A stretch of DNA of 64,000 bases. It comes from Gracilariopsis chorda. Lineage: Eukaryota > Rhodophyta > Florideophyceae > Gracilariales > Gracilariaceae. Below are positions 55,908 to 64,000 of the stretch, in pieces. The position numbers were made by a program, and so were the translations under genes. How positions within the stretch are numbered: position 1 is the stretch's first letter; each line of letters begins with the position of its first letter. The stretch covers positions 62,001-126,000 of the forward strand of contig NBIV01000035.1 of assembly GCA_003194525.1 (NCBI GenBank). Direction: 5' to 3'. Below the pieces are notes generated by a model. That model was not told where the DNA came from, searched no databases, and saw only the letters and a list, made by a program, of their open reading frames with translations.

Positions 55908-57110
55908 TCAATCGCTTTCATCGTCCTCATCTATCAGACCCTTTGCTCCTTTAGGAACCATTTCACCCTCATCGTCATCCTCCTGTTCATAATCTCCATC
56001 AGTGTTTATTTCCGCTGGTTTCAGTATATTCTCATCGTCCTCCTCATCCGACGGGTTCTCACTTTCGGCTTCTTGGATAACTACATCTCTATCGTCAGCT
56101 TCATCTCCCCGCTCCTCTTCCCCTCCTCCCACCTCAGAGAAATCGCCACGGTCCTCTTCATCATTAAAAAAGGGAGGGCGGAAACTGCTTTGCCTATGCA
56201 CCACATCCGGGAGACTGTATCCCTCAGGTAGAAAGTACATATGGTATCGCATGCAATAGCCTTTCGCTATTGCATCATTGTACCCAGTCCCAGCATGAAA
56301 TACATCCCCTCTTCCAATGAACACAGAAAACGGTGGAACTCTGAACTTCCGAACCATCATAGAAGCCGAAAGCTCTTTCAAGTTACCCCGTGTTATTGTT
56401 AGAGTATGTGACCGTTCACAAACCCAAATCATGAACGCATCCGGTCCCGATGCCATTCCAAAATACCCCGGGTTCACATTTCTCATCCTGTCATTCTCCG
56501 TCAAACCCCTGAAATCCGTGTGTAGCACCTGCCTCGGACAATCCTCTCCAGTACAAAGGATACGGCCACCCATGTGAGGGGCATACATCGTTCCACCTTC
56601 AGAAAACCCGAGATCCACTGCAATCTGACCAAGTCTTGCATCCAACATGGCTCTCTTTCGAGCAAGAACCGCACCGTTTTCAAGTTCCTCAATTCTGTCC
56701 GCAATCCCTGGTTTGGTTGTGATGAAACGCCCCACCGCCTTGATACCATTCTTAAAATCCTTTACCCCTCCTTCATTGACGATCATATTCCAGAAAACAC
56801 GATTCGCTTTGTTCGTGAGATCCGGTTGCGAAACAAAGTCGCGTTCGAAGAAGTCTATCAGTTCTCCTATCACATCTTCGTCCATTTGCAGTCCCCTCTT
56901 CGAAGCCTCACTCGCCATGCCTTCATCTGTCCCGAAATTCTCCAGCACACAAAACCCTCTCTCCGACAGCTCCACTCTCTTCTTCGCAAAGTGAACACGA
57001 GCCAAGTCCTCTCTCTCAAAAGCGGCCATCCATAACGCTTCCTCTTCATTCGATGCCGTTCCTGATGACGGCATCTTCACGCCCAGCACTGCACGTGTCG
57101 TAGTACCCAT
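55908..57110 (-). CDS. Fe(II)/2-oxoglutarate dioxygenase-like protein
   Basis: 400 residues from the methionine at 57110. The double-stranded beta-helix core carries H197-x-D199 (QVLHTDFRG), a bulky middle ending FMIWVCERSH, then GRGDVFHAGTGYND with H272 and GYCMRYHMYFLP with R288. This H-x-D...H...R set is that of Fe(II)/2-oxoglutarate dioxygenases. The tail from about 315 is highly acidic. Substrates of the superfamily range from proteins to DNA bases; in this context nucleic-acid modification (TET/JBP-type) is possible but not shown. The methionine follows directly on a TAG in the same frame as the upstream segment, so the protein may be a separate product or the end of a longer one. Confidence 0.65.
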   Translation of the reverse strand: MGTTTRAVLGVKMPSSGTASNEEEALWMAAFEREDLARVHFAKKRVELSERGFCVLENFGTDEGMASEASKRGLQMDEDVIGELIDFFERDFVSQPDLTNKANRVFWNMIVNEGGVKDFKNGIKAVGRFITTKPGIADRIEELENGAVLARKRAMLDARLGQIAVDLGFSEGGTMYAPHMGGRILCTGEDCPRQVLHTDFRGLTENDRMRNVNPGYFGMASGPDAFMIWVCERSHTLTITRGNLKELSASMMVRKFRVPPFSVFIGRGDVFHAGTGYNDAIAKGYCMRYHMYFLPEGYSLPDVVHRQSSFRPPFFNDEEDRGDFSEVGGGEEERGDEADDRDVVIQEAESENPSDEEDDENILKPAEINTDGDYEQEDDDEGEMVPKGAKGLIDEDDESD

Positions 57111-58388
57111 CTAGTTGTGCATGTTGCGTGACGCACGCCAGTACACAGCATGATGAACCATTCGGAAGTCATCAGGTGATAGGCACTCCGCCCGATGGTG
57201 CTTCCTCAGATTTATCCTCCGCATCCATGGATGGGAATGCTTCACTGCATTTCCGCTTGCAGGCCACTCACTGGGCAACGAGTATACCAGGTCCACCCAA
57301 GACATGTCCGCTCCCATAGCCAGCTCTCCTAGCGTACGTAAGCCAGCTGGAAGCTTGTCAGGATTCTTATTGTCAAAGCTGCCTGCGGTTTGCTGCTCCT
57401 CTGCCTCGTCTTCCTCATCATCCAAAAAGTCCTCCTGAGCTTCATCCTCGCTTGACTCGAGCACAACGATCTCCTGTGCTGTCAACGACCTCTTCAAATC
57501 TCTCCTTTCCATACTACGCAGCACCTCCACCACCTCCTGCGAGATACCAAAGCCAGGTCGCTTCACACCAGGTGCAGTCGGCTTACGATTCGATCGTCTC
57601 TGCCTCGTCACCAGTGGCTCAAAATCAACTGACTCTTCATCTTTATCTTCGTCCAGCACCTCCACTCTACGCTTCTTTGAGATTCGCTTACTTCTTCGAG
57701 GCTCCTGGTCAGCGCTCGGAGGCCCCTGAGCAGCTTACTCATTCAGACCAAGCAACTCGATCACGTCCACATCGGCCGCAGAGGGAGCAGCAGCAGTAGC
57801 ATCCTGTCCCTGCATGCCCGAAAAAGCGCTGGACAACATCCTACGAACCTCTTTCACCTTATTAATCACTCTGGACTCCAGTGAACTGCGTTTCCCTGTC
57901 GTATACCACTTCCCCAGACAAGATATGATATACTTTGACACAGTCTGGTCAGAGTCGCCGATGGTAACCGCGGTATTCATCACTTCCTGTACATTCTTTT
58001 TCTCCTTCATGGAACTCCCCAGCTCACTGCAAATGTCATACGTTCTAGAAGCGCAGTCGAAGAACTACTTTCGGAAATCCTCAAACGGTCCCATCTTCAC
58101 AGTGGCCGCCGACCTCACTCGAACATGTGCCTGTAGACATTGGATAGTAAAACGAAACTTATCCCCTGACATTCCAAGCAGAATATCACTAGACACATGA
58201 GTGATTCCAATTTGAGGCGTCTCCTGCCAAACCACATGGAAGAACTCTAACAGACCGGGATTACGCGCAAACTTCAGAGCAAGAGCAGAATGGCGATTGA
58301 AATGACGTATCTTCCCTTCTTTCCCCTTCGTCTCACTGCTCCACAACACCCCCTTTGATTTGGCTTGGTTTAAGCTTCGAGAACTCAT
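57111..58388 (-). CDS. Linker region between ParB-like and dioxygenase parts, with in-frame stops
   Basis: Three open segments in one frame, 58388-58065, 58010-57735 and 57665-57111, are divided only by single stop codons at 58065-58067 (TAG) and 57735-57737 (TAA); a third (TAG, 57111-57113) ends it. The sequence stays protein-like across each stop. The first segments look helical and may complete the ParB-like protein (for example a helix-turn-helix part). The third is basic then acidic (SSEDEAQEDFLDDEEDEAEE). The start of this frame overlaps the end of the ParB-like frame by 56 bases with a shift of one base. The segments are either a decayed coding region or one read by stop readthrough and frameshifting. 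Confidence 0.5.
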
Positions 58389-59799
58389 ACCAATCCTGCT
58401 CTACGCCATTACGAATAAACGAAACAGCAGTGTGAATCTTATCTGCGAAACACATCACCAGAACATTGGAGCTCAAATCATTCAACATCTTCCCCAGCCA
58501 CAACACCTCATTCAATGTCATTCTCCGGCGGTCGTTCCGTTCCCAAAACGTGACGTTCAAACCAGCAGTAATCCGTGCCCATCTCGCACCATCCTGCTCG
58601 AGGTCCAGTAGAACAATCACTCGATGGAAGCCGTCCACCAAAACCACAGGAACAATCAAACGCCCACTCGCATCAATAGCGTCACGAACCGGCACATCCT
58701 CCAACAGGGCCACCGCAATCGACCCAAGAGAAGGGAGCCAGCCGAATTTCCTCAGTTTGTTCGAAGTATCTCGAAGATGTTTGTCATTCTTCGAACGAAC
58801 CATGTTCTTCGGAAATCGAATGTTGTGGATATCGATTACGCAATTGTGCTGGTCATAATCATCTCGATTGATGTCTAAGGTACCCAAACTGTTATCCACC
58901 TCTTCCGAAGGAACAGCATCACCGGCATCATATAAAACCCTCTCCTCCGGATCAAGATCGTTCCTGGAGAGTACAGGCACCTCTATGACGTCATCATCGG
59001 AGCTTGCTCCGACTTCAGGGCCTTCTCGGTTTCCAGAGCCGCCCGCGAGAGCACCTGATGCTCCTCCACCGCTCTGACGGGTTTTCACCGGACCCTCTCC
59101 ACCGCTCTCAAGGCTCTTCACCGGCGCTTTGGTCACCAAAATGCTTGATGGTGTACCAGCAACAGCGGGAAGGCGCCTGACTTGTCTTGCAGTGGTCCTG
59201 GAAGCTGTAAATCTGTGGACAGTCTTCACATTTGCTCCTGACTGCGGTGGAACCCACTCATTGCCCTCTCCGCCTTCATTTTTGACACTCATCATCGCAG
59301 TGTCCCATGCATATAAACCCGCTGAAACCATCTCCTTCAAAGTTGCGGGCGGTTCCTCGGGACCCCCATAAACATAAGGGTACTTCTCATCTTGGTGTGA
59401 CGAAATATTTGTCTTAAAGATAAACACCAAGTCCTCTCCAGGTCTCTGCGTAGAGGACAGGGGATGGTTGTTTAGTGAACGACAGAATCTCGTCCCCGGC
59501 CCCCCAGCAACCCCCACACCGCGCAATTTCGCCTCTCCTACCTTCACCTTCGCATCACTACTCCCAACTCGTACGAACAGATTGACCTCTGCATCGCCCT
59601 TAAGCACCTGACCCGTATTGCCCCCAATTGATGGCTCAGGGTGGCTGGCAGTTCGGGTGGTGCCCCGGCTCTTCGCTTTGCCTCGCGTGGTCGGCATGTC
59701 GATAACACGTCTCTTTGGCGGAACAGGCTTCCTCGGAGTCCGTTTCTGTGATAGCGCATTTATCTTATTCCCAGTGGAATCCATGGCTGAGTACTTCAA
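58333..59799 (-). CDS. ParB/Srx-like domain protein
   Basis: 488 residues (or 483 from the second methionine at 59784). The N-terminus is basic, with PRKPVPPKRRVIDMPTTRGK that could contact DNA. Residues 235-300 are glycine-rich then acidic. The ParB-like fold spans about 318-442: a start strand (NCVIDIHNIRF), KLRKFGWLPSLGSIAV, the signature LVDGFHRVIVLL at 387-398, and NDRRRMTLNEVLWLGKML, the segment that normally follows it. ParB-fold proteins bind or cut DNA, or hydrolyse nucleotides, in plasmid partition and in phage base-modification systems. Divergent from the methyltransferase gene across the double-hairpin region. Confidence 0.6.
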   Translation of the reverse strand: MKYSAMDSTGNKINALSQKRTPRKPVPPKRRVIDMPTTRGKAKSRGTTRTASHPEPSIGGNTGQVLKGDAEVNLFVRVGSSDAKVKVGEAKLRGVGVAGGPGTRFCRSLNNHPLSSTQRPGEDLVFIFKTNISSHQDEKYPYVYGGPEEPPATLKEMVSAGLYAWDTAMMSVKNEGGEGNEWVPPQSGANVKTVHRFTASRTTARQVRRLPAVAGTPSSILVTKAPVKSLESGGEGPVKTRQSGGGASGALAGGSGNREGPEVGASSDDDVIEVPVLSRNDLDPEERVLYDAGDAVPSEEVDNSLGTLDINRDDYDQHNCVIDIHNIRFPKNMVRSKNDKHLRDTSNKLRKFGWLPSLGSIAVALLEDVPVRDAIDASGRLIVPVVLVDGFHRVIVLLDLEQDGARWARITAGLNVTFWERNDRRRMTLNEVLWLGKMLNDLSSNVLVMCFADKIHTAVSFIRNGVEQDWYEFSKLKPSQIKGGVVEQ

Positions 59800-59840
59800 A
59801 GGTCGCGCTTGCGTTTTCTTGGCACCTGCTGACGTCGAAT

Positions 59841-60168
59841 GCTCCCGTGATCACGTATGACTGGTTCCAAAGAGATGGACGTAAGCACTATATATCGTTT
59901 TCAAGACGGTTCATGACATCCATTGTCGTCAACGTAGCATCCCTGCAATTCCCCTCCCAATTACTTGCATTTCAAAAAGAATTTGATAATATTTTTGGTC
60001 GAGGTCTGTGGTCCGAGGTGGGGTGGTGCTCCATTGCCATTACGATGGAGCGCCAGGACGCAAAATTTTAATTAACATTCATGCCTGGCGCTCCATCGTA
60101 ATCGCAATGGAGCACCATGACACCTTGGACCACGGACCTCGACCCAAAACGAAGAGAAACATAATCCG
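59841..60168 (+). repeat. Control-region direct repeat A with long inverted repeat
   Basis: Direct repeat of 60329-60663. The first half contains GGTTCCAAAGAGATGGACG and ACTATATATCG, a possible TATA element. The second half is an inverted repeat: arms 59997-60057 and 60084-60144, 61 bases each with about six mismatches, around a 26-base AT-rich loop. It lies between the two divergent genes. Confidence 0.85.
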
Positions 60169-60328
60169 TGGCAACCAAGTCAAAAGCGTCTTGCGCATTA
60201 TTCGCAACCGCATTCGTTGCGTCGGTTTGGGCGATTGAAAACTTCTATTGAACCCGACGAACAACTTTTTATTGTTAAAAAAAGCACCGGAGTGGTAGTC
60301 TCCAACAGTGTTACCCCTTTCTTTTGAA

Positions 60329-60663
60329 GCTCCCGTGAACACGCCTGCTTGGTTCCAAAGAGATGGACGTAAGCACTATATATCGTTTTCAAGACGTTTC
60401 ATGACATTCATCCGTCGTCATCGTAGCATCCCTGCAATCCCCCTCCCAATTACTTGCATTGCAAAAAAAAAAAATAAACTGATACTTGTTTGGTCGAGGG
60501 CCATGGTCCGAGGTGTCGCGGTGCTCCATCGCGAACACGATGGAGCGCCAGGCATGAATTTTAATTAACATTTCGCGTCCTGGCACTCCATCATGTTCGC
60601 GATGGAGCACCATGACACCTTGGACCACGGTCCTCGACCCAAAACGAAGAGAAACATAATCCG
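60329..60663 (+). repeat. Control-region direct repeat B with long inverted repeat
   Basis: Second copy, 488 bases downstream. Its arms are 60492-60552 and 60579-60639, around a 26-base loop. The arm sequence in the TTGC...ATTA part of copy A is replaced on both sides by TCGCGAACA, so both arms changed together. The end lies 21 bases before the start codon of the rightward gene. Confidence 0.85.
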
Positions 60664-60684
60664 AAGGAAACGGGTTCATTCAAG

Positions 60685-61719
60685 ATGCACGGAACCGGAG
60701 AAGAGCTTATTGATGCTTATCTTGCAGTTCGTGATGACTACGCAGCGACGAGGCAAAATGTGGATGCGCCGATAAGTTTGAAGCTCAATGACTTTGTGGA
60801 GTTCGCCGTACAAAGTAGCAACGTTCATGACTCTGCCAAGAAAATGTTTCTCACTCTCATCGGACCGGATTATATCTCGTATTCGGACTCCGAGCTCCGT
60901 AACATGTCTCTCAGAGGCCCTCCACGTCAACTCTATCTTATGGCAAGAGTGGTGGACGTAAAGGACCGTGAAGAAGACAGGCGTGTAAGGGACTTTTGGA
61001 AGGTTTCTTGTAAAAGGGAAGGGCTTAAAGGAATTCCCCGTAACGTGTTGCTATCTGTCTTTTCCAAGTCCCGTGTTCTGGGAGCAACCAAGAAATCTTG
61101 CGCTTTCCACACGGATCCTTGCACCGACTTTGAAATGGACATTGGGTTGTCTATGGTGCAACAGATTGCCGTGGATAAGAAAGGAAGTGGTAGGAAGAGG
61201 AAAAAGGGCATGGCAGCTAAGAAGTTCTCGAAAGTGAGTTTTTCGGACAGGACCCAGAGTCAGAGAGTCGGGTATGGTGTGCAGCTGGTGACCAGGGCTT
61301 GGGATTGTTTGGCCCAATTCCTCGGGTTTCCCAAGGTTGAGGTTATGATCTTGCCTTACATTCGACTCGACAATATCAGTGTAGTCTCCACCGATATCGC
61401 ACAACGCTCCATGGGCTTCCAACACAAAGATTGTTCCAAACAGTTTGCGGAGGAGAAGAACGTCACCACCCTAGAAGAAAACGTTACCAAATGGGCATGG
61501 AATCTGCCGGACCCAGTGGATACAGCGCTTCGCCTTTGTGCAAAAGAATACCTTTGTGACCTTTCTAATGTGGTGGTACAAGAGAAACTGTTCGACATCT
61601 CTGCTCCCAGCAATTGGGATGCCCTTAAAAGGTTCATCATCACGAGAACGAGACTTTTCCCTCTGCGGTTTGAGAACTTTGGTGAATCTCTTGTCCCTAT
61701 GGTTCAAGAGGCCATATAG
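60685..61719 (+). CDS. Unknown 344-residue protein, first part of the methyltransferase gene?
   Basis: An intact frame from MHGTGEELIDAYLAVRDDYA. It holds CAFHTDPCTDFE near residue 140 and a basic patch (KKGSGRKRKKGMAAKKF) near 170 that could bind DNA or direct nuclear import; the rest is mixed helix and strand. No family is recognised. It ends with TAG at 61717-61719, but one base over the sequence runs on as an open frame into the acidic linker and the methyltransferase, so it may be the N-terminal domain of one large protein. Its start lies just beyond the second control repeat. Confidence 0.55.
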   Translation: MHGTGEELIDAYLAVRDDYAATRQNVDAPISLKLNDFVEFAVQSSNVHDSAKKMFLTLIGPDYISYSDSELRNMSLRGPPRQLYLMARVVDVKDREEDRRVRDFWKVSCKREGLKGIPRNVLLSVFSKSRVLGATKKSCAFHTDPCTDFEMDIGLSMVQQIAVDKKGSGRKRKKGMAAKKFSKVSFSDRTQSQRVGYGVQLVTRAWDCLAQFLGFPKVEVMILPYIRLDNISVVSTDIAQRSMGFQHKDCSKQFAEEKNVTTLEENVTKWAWNLPDPVDTALRLCAKEYLCDLSNVVVQEKLFDISAPSNWDALKRFIITRTRLFPLRFENFGESLVPMVQEAI

Positions 61720-62045
61720 AGCCTCTGAAGCTCATTGCATTGCATGGAAGCAATGTCAAAGTACATCAAGCTGTGAAACCAGAGCCCGCAGAAGACGTTG
61801 ACATCATTATGGAGCCAGTAGACATTGGTACGGCTGGTGGTGGGAACGAACGTGCTGAGCGTGTGGAAGGTGGTGATCAGGGTGAGTTGGAAGAAGTGGA
61901 AGAGATAGAGATGGTAGAAGATGCAGAACTTGGTACTGCGGAACGTGGTACTGCACCAAAGGCCACTGAAGGACTGCAAACAACAGCTTTGTCGCAGAAC
62001 TTATCGTATGATGTCGAAGGCACGGGGATTCGTGCACCACCGTAA
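61720..62045 (+). CDS. Acidic linker frame ahead of the methyltransferase
   Basis: An open frame rich in glutamate, glycine and valine (ELEEVEEIEMVEDAELGTAE). It is closed by a single TAA at 62043-62045, after which the same frame continues as the methyltransferase. It has no methionine start of its own (the nearest start-like codon is TTG at 61740). It mirrors the acidic linker ahead of the dioxygenase on the other arm. Confidence 0.45.
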
Positions 62046-62054
62046 CCTACGACT

Positions 62055-62954
62055 TTGGATGATGTGATAGCTTACAAGTATTGTGAGAAGGAGATGTCCC
62101 GCAACTTCCGTCTCCACAACTGCAAGCTCGAAAACCTCATCGAAGTTGACGACAACAAGTCTGGCGAAAGCGAGGTATCTATTGAAGGAAGGGTACAGTT
62201 CCTGCTTTCCGATCCGCCATATGGGACTCGTTTTGAGTGTCGTTTGGAGAACAGCGAACACGATATTCTGACAGAGAAGGGCATGAGCAGGTCAGCGAGG
62301 AGGTCGTCAAAGCTTCTACGTCCTGGTGGACATATTATACAGTTCTGCTCATGGGATGAGGTACCGTTGTGGCGGAATGTGCTACGGAACGTTACCTACA
62401 TGGATGACTCTGATACGATGCGTTACTCCTTTGTCGTCGACGAACAACCCCTCCATTTCGTACGGTCTTTAGGTAATACGACGGGTAACATAAGGAGAAG
62501 AAGTTGCCGGTTGCACCAGACGACAGAATACGCTGTACATGCTGTTCGTTCTGGAGTTCCTTATGCACAACAGCACCCGATGGTCAAATATGAGAACTTC
62601 AATTATGTTGCTTCACGATACCCAGCGTATCATGCAATCATGGATCAGGTGCCGCCGATGTCAAATAGTGAGATGCTCATGTGGTCTGTGAAAAACCCGG
62701 ATGGGAAGTATACGAGGAAGAGGGTGCGACCGGAACAGAAGTGTAGGGCACTGTTGAAAGAGCTGATTTGCAGCTTCAGTCAGCCAGGAGACCTCGTGAT
62801 GGACATGTTTGCCGGAACGTTCTCGACAGCGATGGCGTGCATGGAACTGCCCAAGCATCGGAAGTATTTGGGGTGTGAACCGGACAAAGCTTGCTTTGAA
62901 CACGCCAGGCATGGCGCTATTGTTCGCTTCGCTTCCATAATACGGGAAGGATAA
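62055..62954 (+). CDS. DPPY-type DNA methyltransferase
   Basis: About 299 residues. The catalytic tetrad is in LLSDPPYGTRF at about 50-60. The cofactor-binding motif comes later: QPGDLVMDMFAGTFSTAMAC at about 243-262, followed by KYLGCEPDKACFEHA. This order (catalytic motif first, FAG motif last) is that of the beta group of amino-methyltransferases acting on adenine N6 or cytosine N4 of DNA, common in bacteria, phages and large DNA viruses of algae. The target site cannot be deduced. The central 150 residues would hold the recognition part. The first methionine-like codon follows the in-frame TAA by nine bases; the true start is uncertain. All visible catalytic residues are intact. Confidence 0.75.
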   Translation: MDDVIAYKYCEKEMSRNFRLHNCKLENLIEVDDNKSGESEVSIEGRVQFLLSDPPYGTRFECRLENSEHDILTEKGMSRSARRSSKLLRPGGHIIQFCSWDEVPLWRNVLRNVTYMDDSDTMRYSFVVDEQPLHFVRSLGNTTGNIRRRSCRLHQTTEYAVHAVRSGVPYAQQHPMVKYENFNYVASRYPAYHAIMDQVPPMSNSEMLMWSVKNPDGKYTRKRVRPEQKCRALLKELICSFSQPGDLVMDMFAGTFSTAMACMELPKHRKYLGCEPDKACFEHARHGAIVRFASIIREG

Positions 62955-63191
62955 ACTGATATTGAGAAGAGCCAGGAGCTTCGAAAGATGGCCCATTGTG
63001 TTTCCTCTGCATTCCCAATGGGAAGAAGCAGGCACACCGTGTTATGGAGGGCTGTCGACGGATTTCCACCGTACCAACTTCTTCCCCCACACCTTGTCGA
63101 CTTTCTCTCCACTTTGTGGCAAATTGAAATTCTAGGGAAGTTGGGAAGGAAGAAAGCTATGGATTGATGGCCGAAGGAGGTGCAGGGAAGA
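62955..63191. promoter_or_regulatory. Spacer before the SET-domain gene
   Basis: 237 bases without a gene between two plus-strand genes. No clear promoter element is recognised. Confidence 0.3.
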
Positions 63192-63838
63192 ATGAATCTG
63201 GAGAACATGAATTCTCTATTGGCAATGGAGGCTGTGCAATATGGGTTGCGAGTGGGCAAGTCTACTATTCGTCACGAAAAGGCTGGTGTTGGAGTGTTTG
63301 CAACTCGTCGAATTGCTGCAGGCGAGGTAGTGTGCTATTTCTACGGGACGTTAGTTTATCATGACCTTTCGAATCGGAAAGAAGTGCACAAGACCTACGG
63401 GGAAAGAGTCATGGGTGTGACGAAGGATCGCTTCCGCAAGTATGCGGTGGAGATAGAAGTCTACGGTCAACAGTTCCGATCACTTCCTCATCGAAAACAG
63501 CTGACAAATTGGCATGGAAAACAAGCAAACCCCATTTTATGGCTGGTTCCTGCCCCTTTTTGTATTGCGGGGTATATCAACGATTCAAAGTACGTGGAAG
63601 GAGATAAACAGTTAGATGCCATGGTGGATGGCCTCCTGAAAAAAGGGAGGCTAATGTGCGAATGAAACGGACACCGGGAGTGGGACGAACACCAGGGGGA
63701 ATAACGGACTACAAACTTATTAAGATGGAGGCGACAGCCAACATAGAGCAAGGAGAGGTACTCTTCGCCAGATACGGTGATGTTTATGACTGGCAAACCC
63801 ATTTGAATGTGGAGGATGGAATGATAGTCATTGATTAG
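63192..63838 (+). pseudogene. SET-domain protein methyltransferase, one-base shift
   Basis: The frame starts at the methionine at 63192 (MNSLLAMEAVQYGLRV follows after five residues). SET motifs are visible: GVGVFATRRIAAGEVVCYFY near 35-55, IAGYINDSKYVEG near 130 (where R-F-I-N-H-S is usual), and, after a change of frame at about 63633, NVRMKRT and ATANIEQGEVLFARYGDVYD. The shift falls in the run CTGAAAAAAGGG and equals loss of one A. SET enzymes methylate lysines, most often on histones; stand-alone small SET proteins also occur in chloroviruses. The usual Cys-rich post-SET region is absent. It is either a recent pseudogene, a sequencing error or a shift site. Confidence 0.65.
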
Positions 63839-64000
63839 TTTGTTGTTATAAACCTTTGTCCACAGCTTGGCTAAAGGGCGAAGCTTATTATTTGAACGGA
63901 TGTGTAGTCCTAACTTAGGAGAACATCACTTTTCGGTAAGGATAGAAGATAAAAAGCGATATAGATGTGACACAGAAACGTCCATTTTCGGTACCACGGA
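63839..64000. other. Window end, no gene seen
   Basis: 162 bases after the SET gene without a recognisable feature. No terminal repeat of the gene block is visible before the window ends. Confidence 0.4.

Noticed and set aside
60008..60238. Short frames across the control-region hairpins
   Set aside because: They are translations of the inverted repeats and appear on both strands with the same residues, as expected from palindromic DNA.

Overview
This is nuclear DNA of a eukaryote. The conserved genes are compact, each in one uninterrupted frame, and lie among long gene-free stretches and old transposable elements. An ESF1 rRNA-processing factor and a REEP/HVA22 membrane protein mark it as eukaryotic. 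A NUDIX hydrolase of the plastid NUDX23 type suggests a photosynthetic host. Intron-poor genes plus abundant Copia and Mutator-like elements fit a florideophyte red alga (Chondrus-like), but this is inference, not identification.

Layout. 1-1000: minus-strand remnant of a retrotransposon gag-protease. 1925-9245: an old Mutator-like element (MULE) with long terminal inverted repeats and a broken transposase (zinc finger, DDE domain, SWIM finger), containing a separate 0.6-kb insertion and a minisatellite. 9496-19609: the host gene island, with a membrane protein, a TrmN6-like methyltransferase, a zinc-ribbon NUDIX hydrolase, ESF1, an alanine-rich helical protein and a REEP-family protein. 19610-38340: a lineage-specific tandem array. 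A roughly 6.17-kb unit occurs twice, followed by a partial third copy and a diverged fourth copy; each carries a small acidic-protein gene with a conserved 15-codon upstream ORF and an A-rich 3' end with a hairpin. 39563-45239: a decayed gene split by a 4.65-kb Copia element with 244-bp LTRs and a perfect 5-bp target duplication. 45400-47830: a second, internally deleted Copia on the minus strand. 47830-52510: Gypsy/chromovirus-related sequence, with a minus-strand chromodomain facing plus-strand unknown coding sequence.

52511 to the end is the most unusual part. Two unknown minus-strand genes (a coiled-coil protein and a polytopic membrane protein) precede a divergent cassette. A control region at 59841-60663 holds two direct copies of a sequence, each with an inverted repeat of 61-bp arms. 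Leftward from it runs a ParB-like gene continuing into an Fe(II)/2-oxoglutarate dioxygenase-like domain. Rightward runs an unknown protein continuing through an acidic linker into a DPPY-type DNA methyltransferase, then a SET-domain protein. ParB-like, 2OG-oxygenase, DNA methyltransferase and SET modules side by side suggest a mobile or virus-derived nucleic-acid/chromatin modification system. Several frames are broken by single stops or one-base shifts, so the system is either decaying or uses recoding. Its right end lies outside the window.
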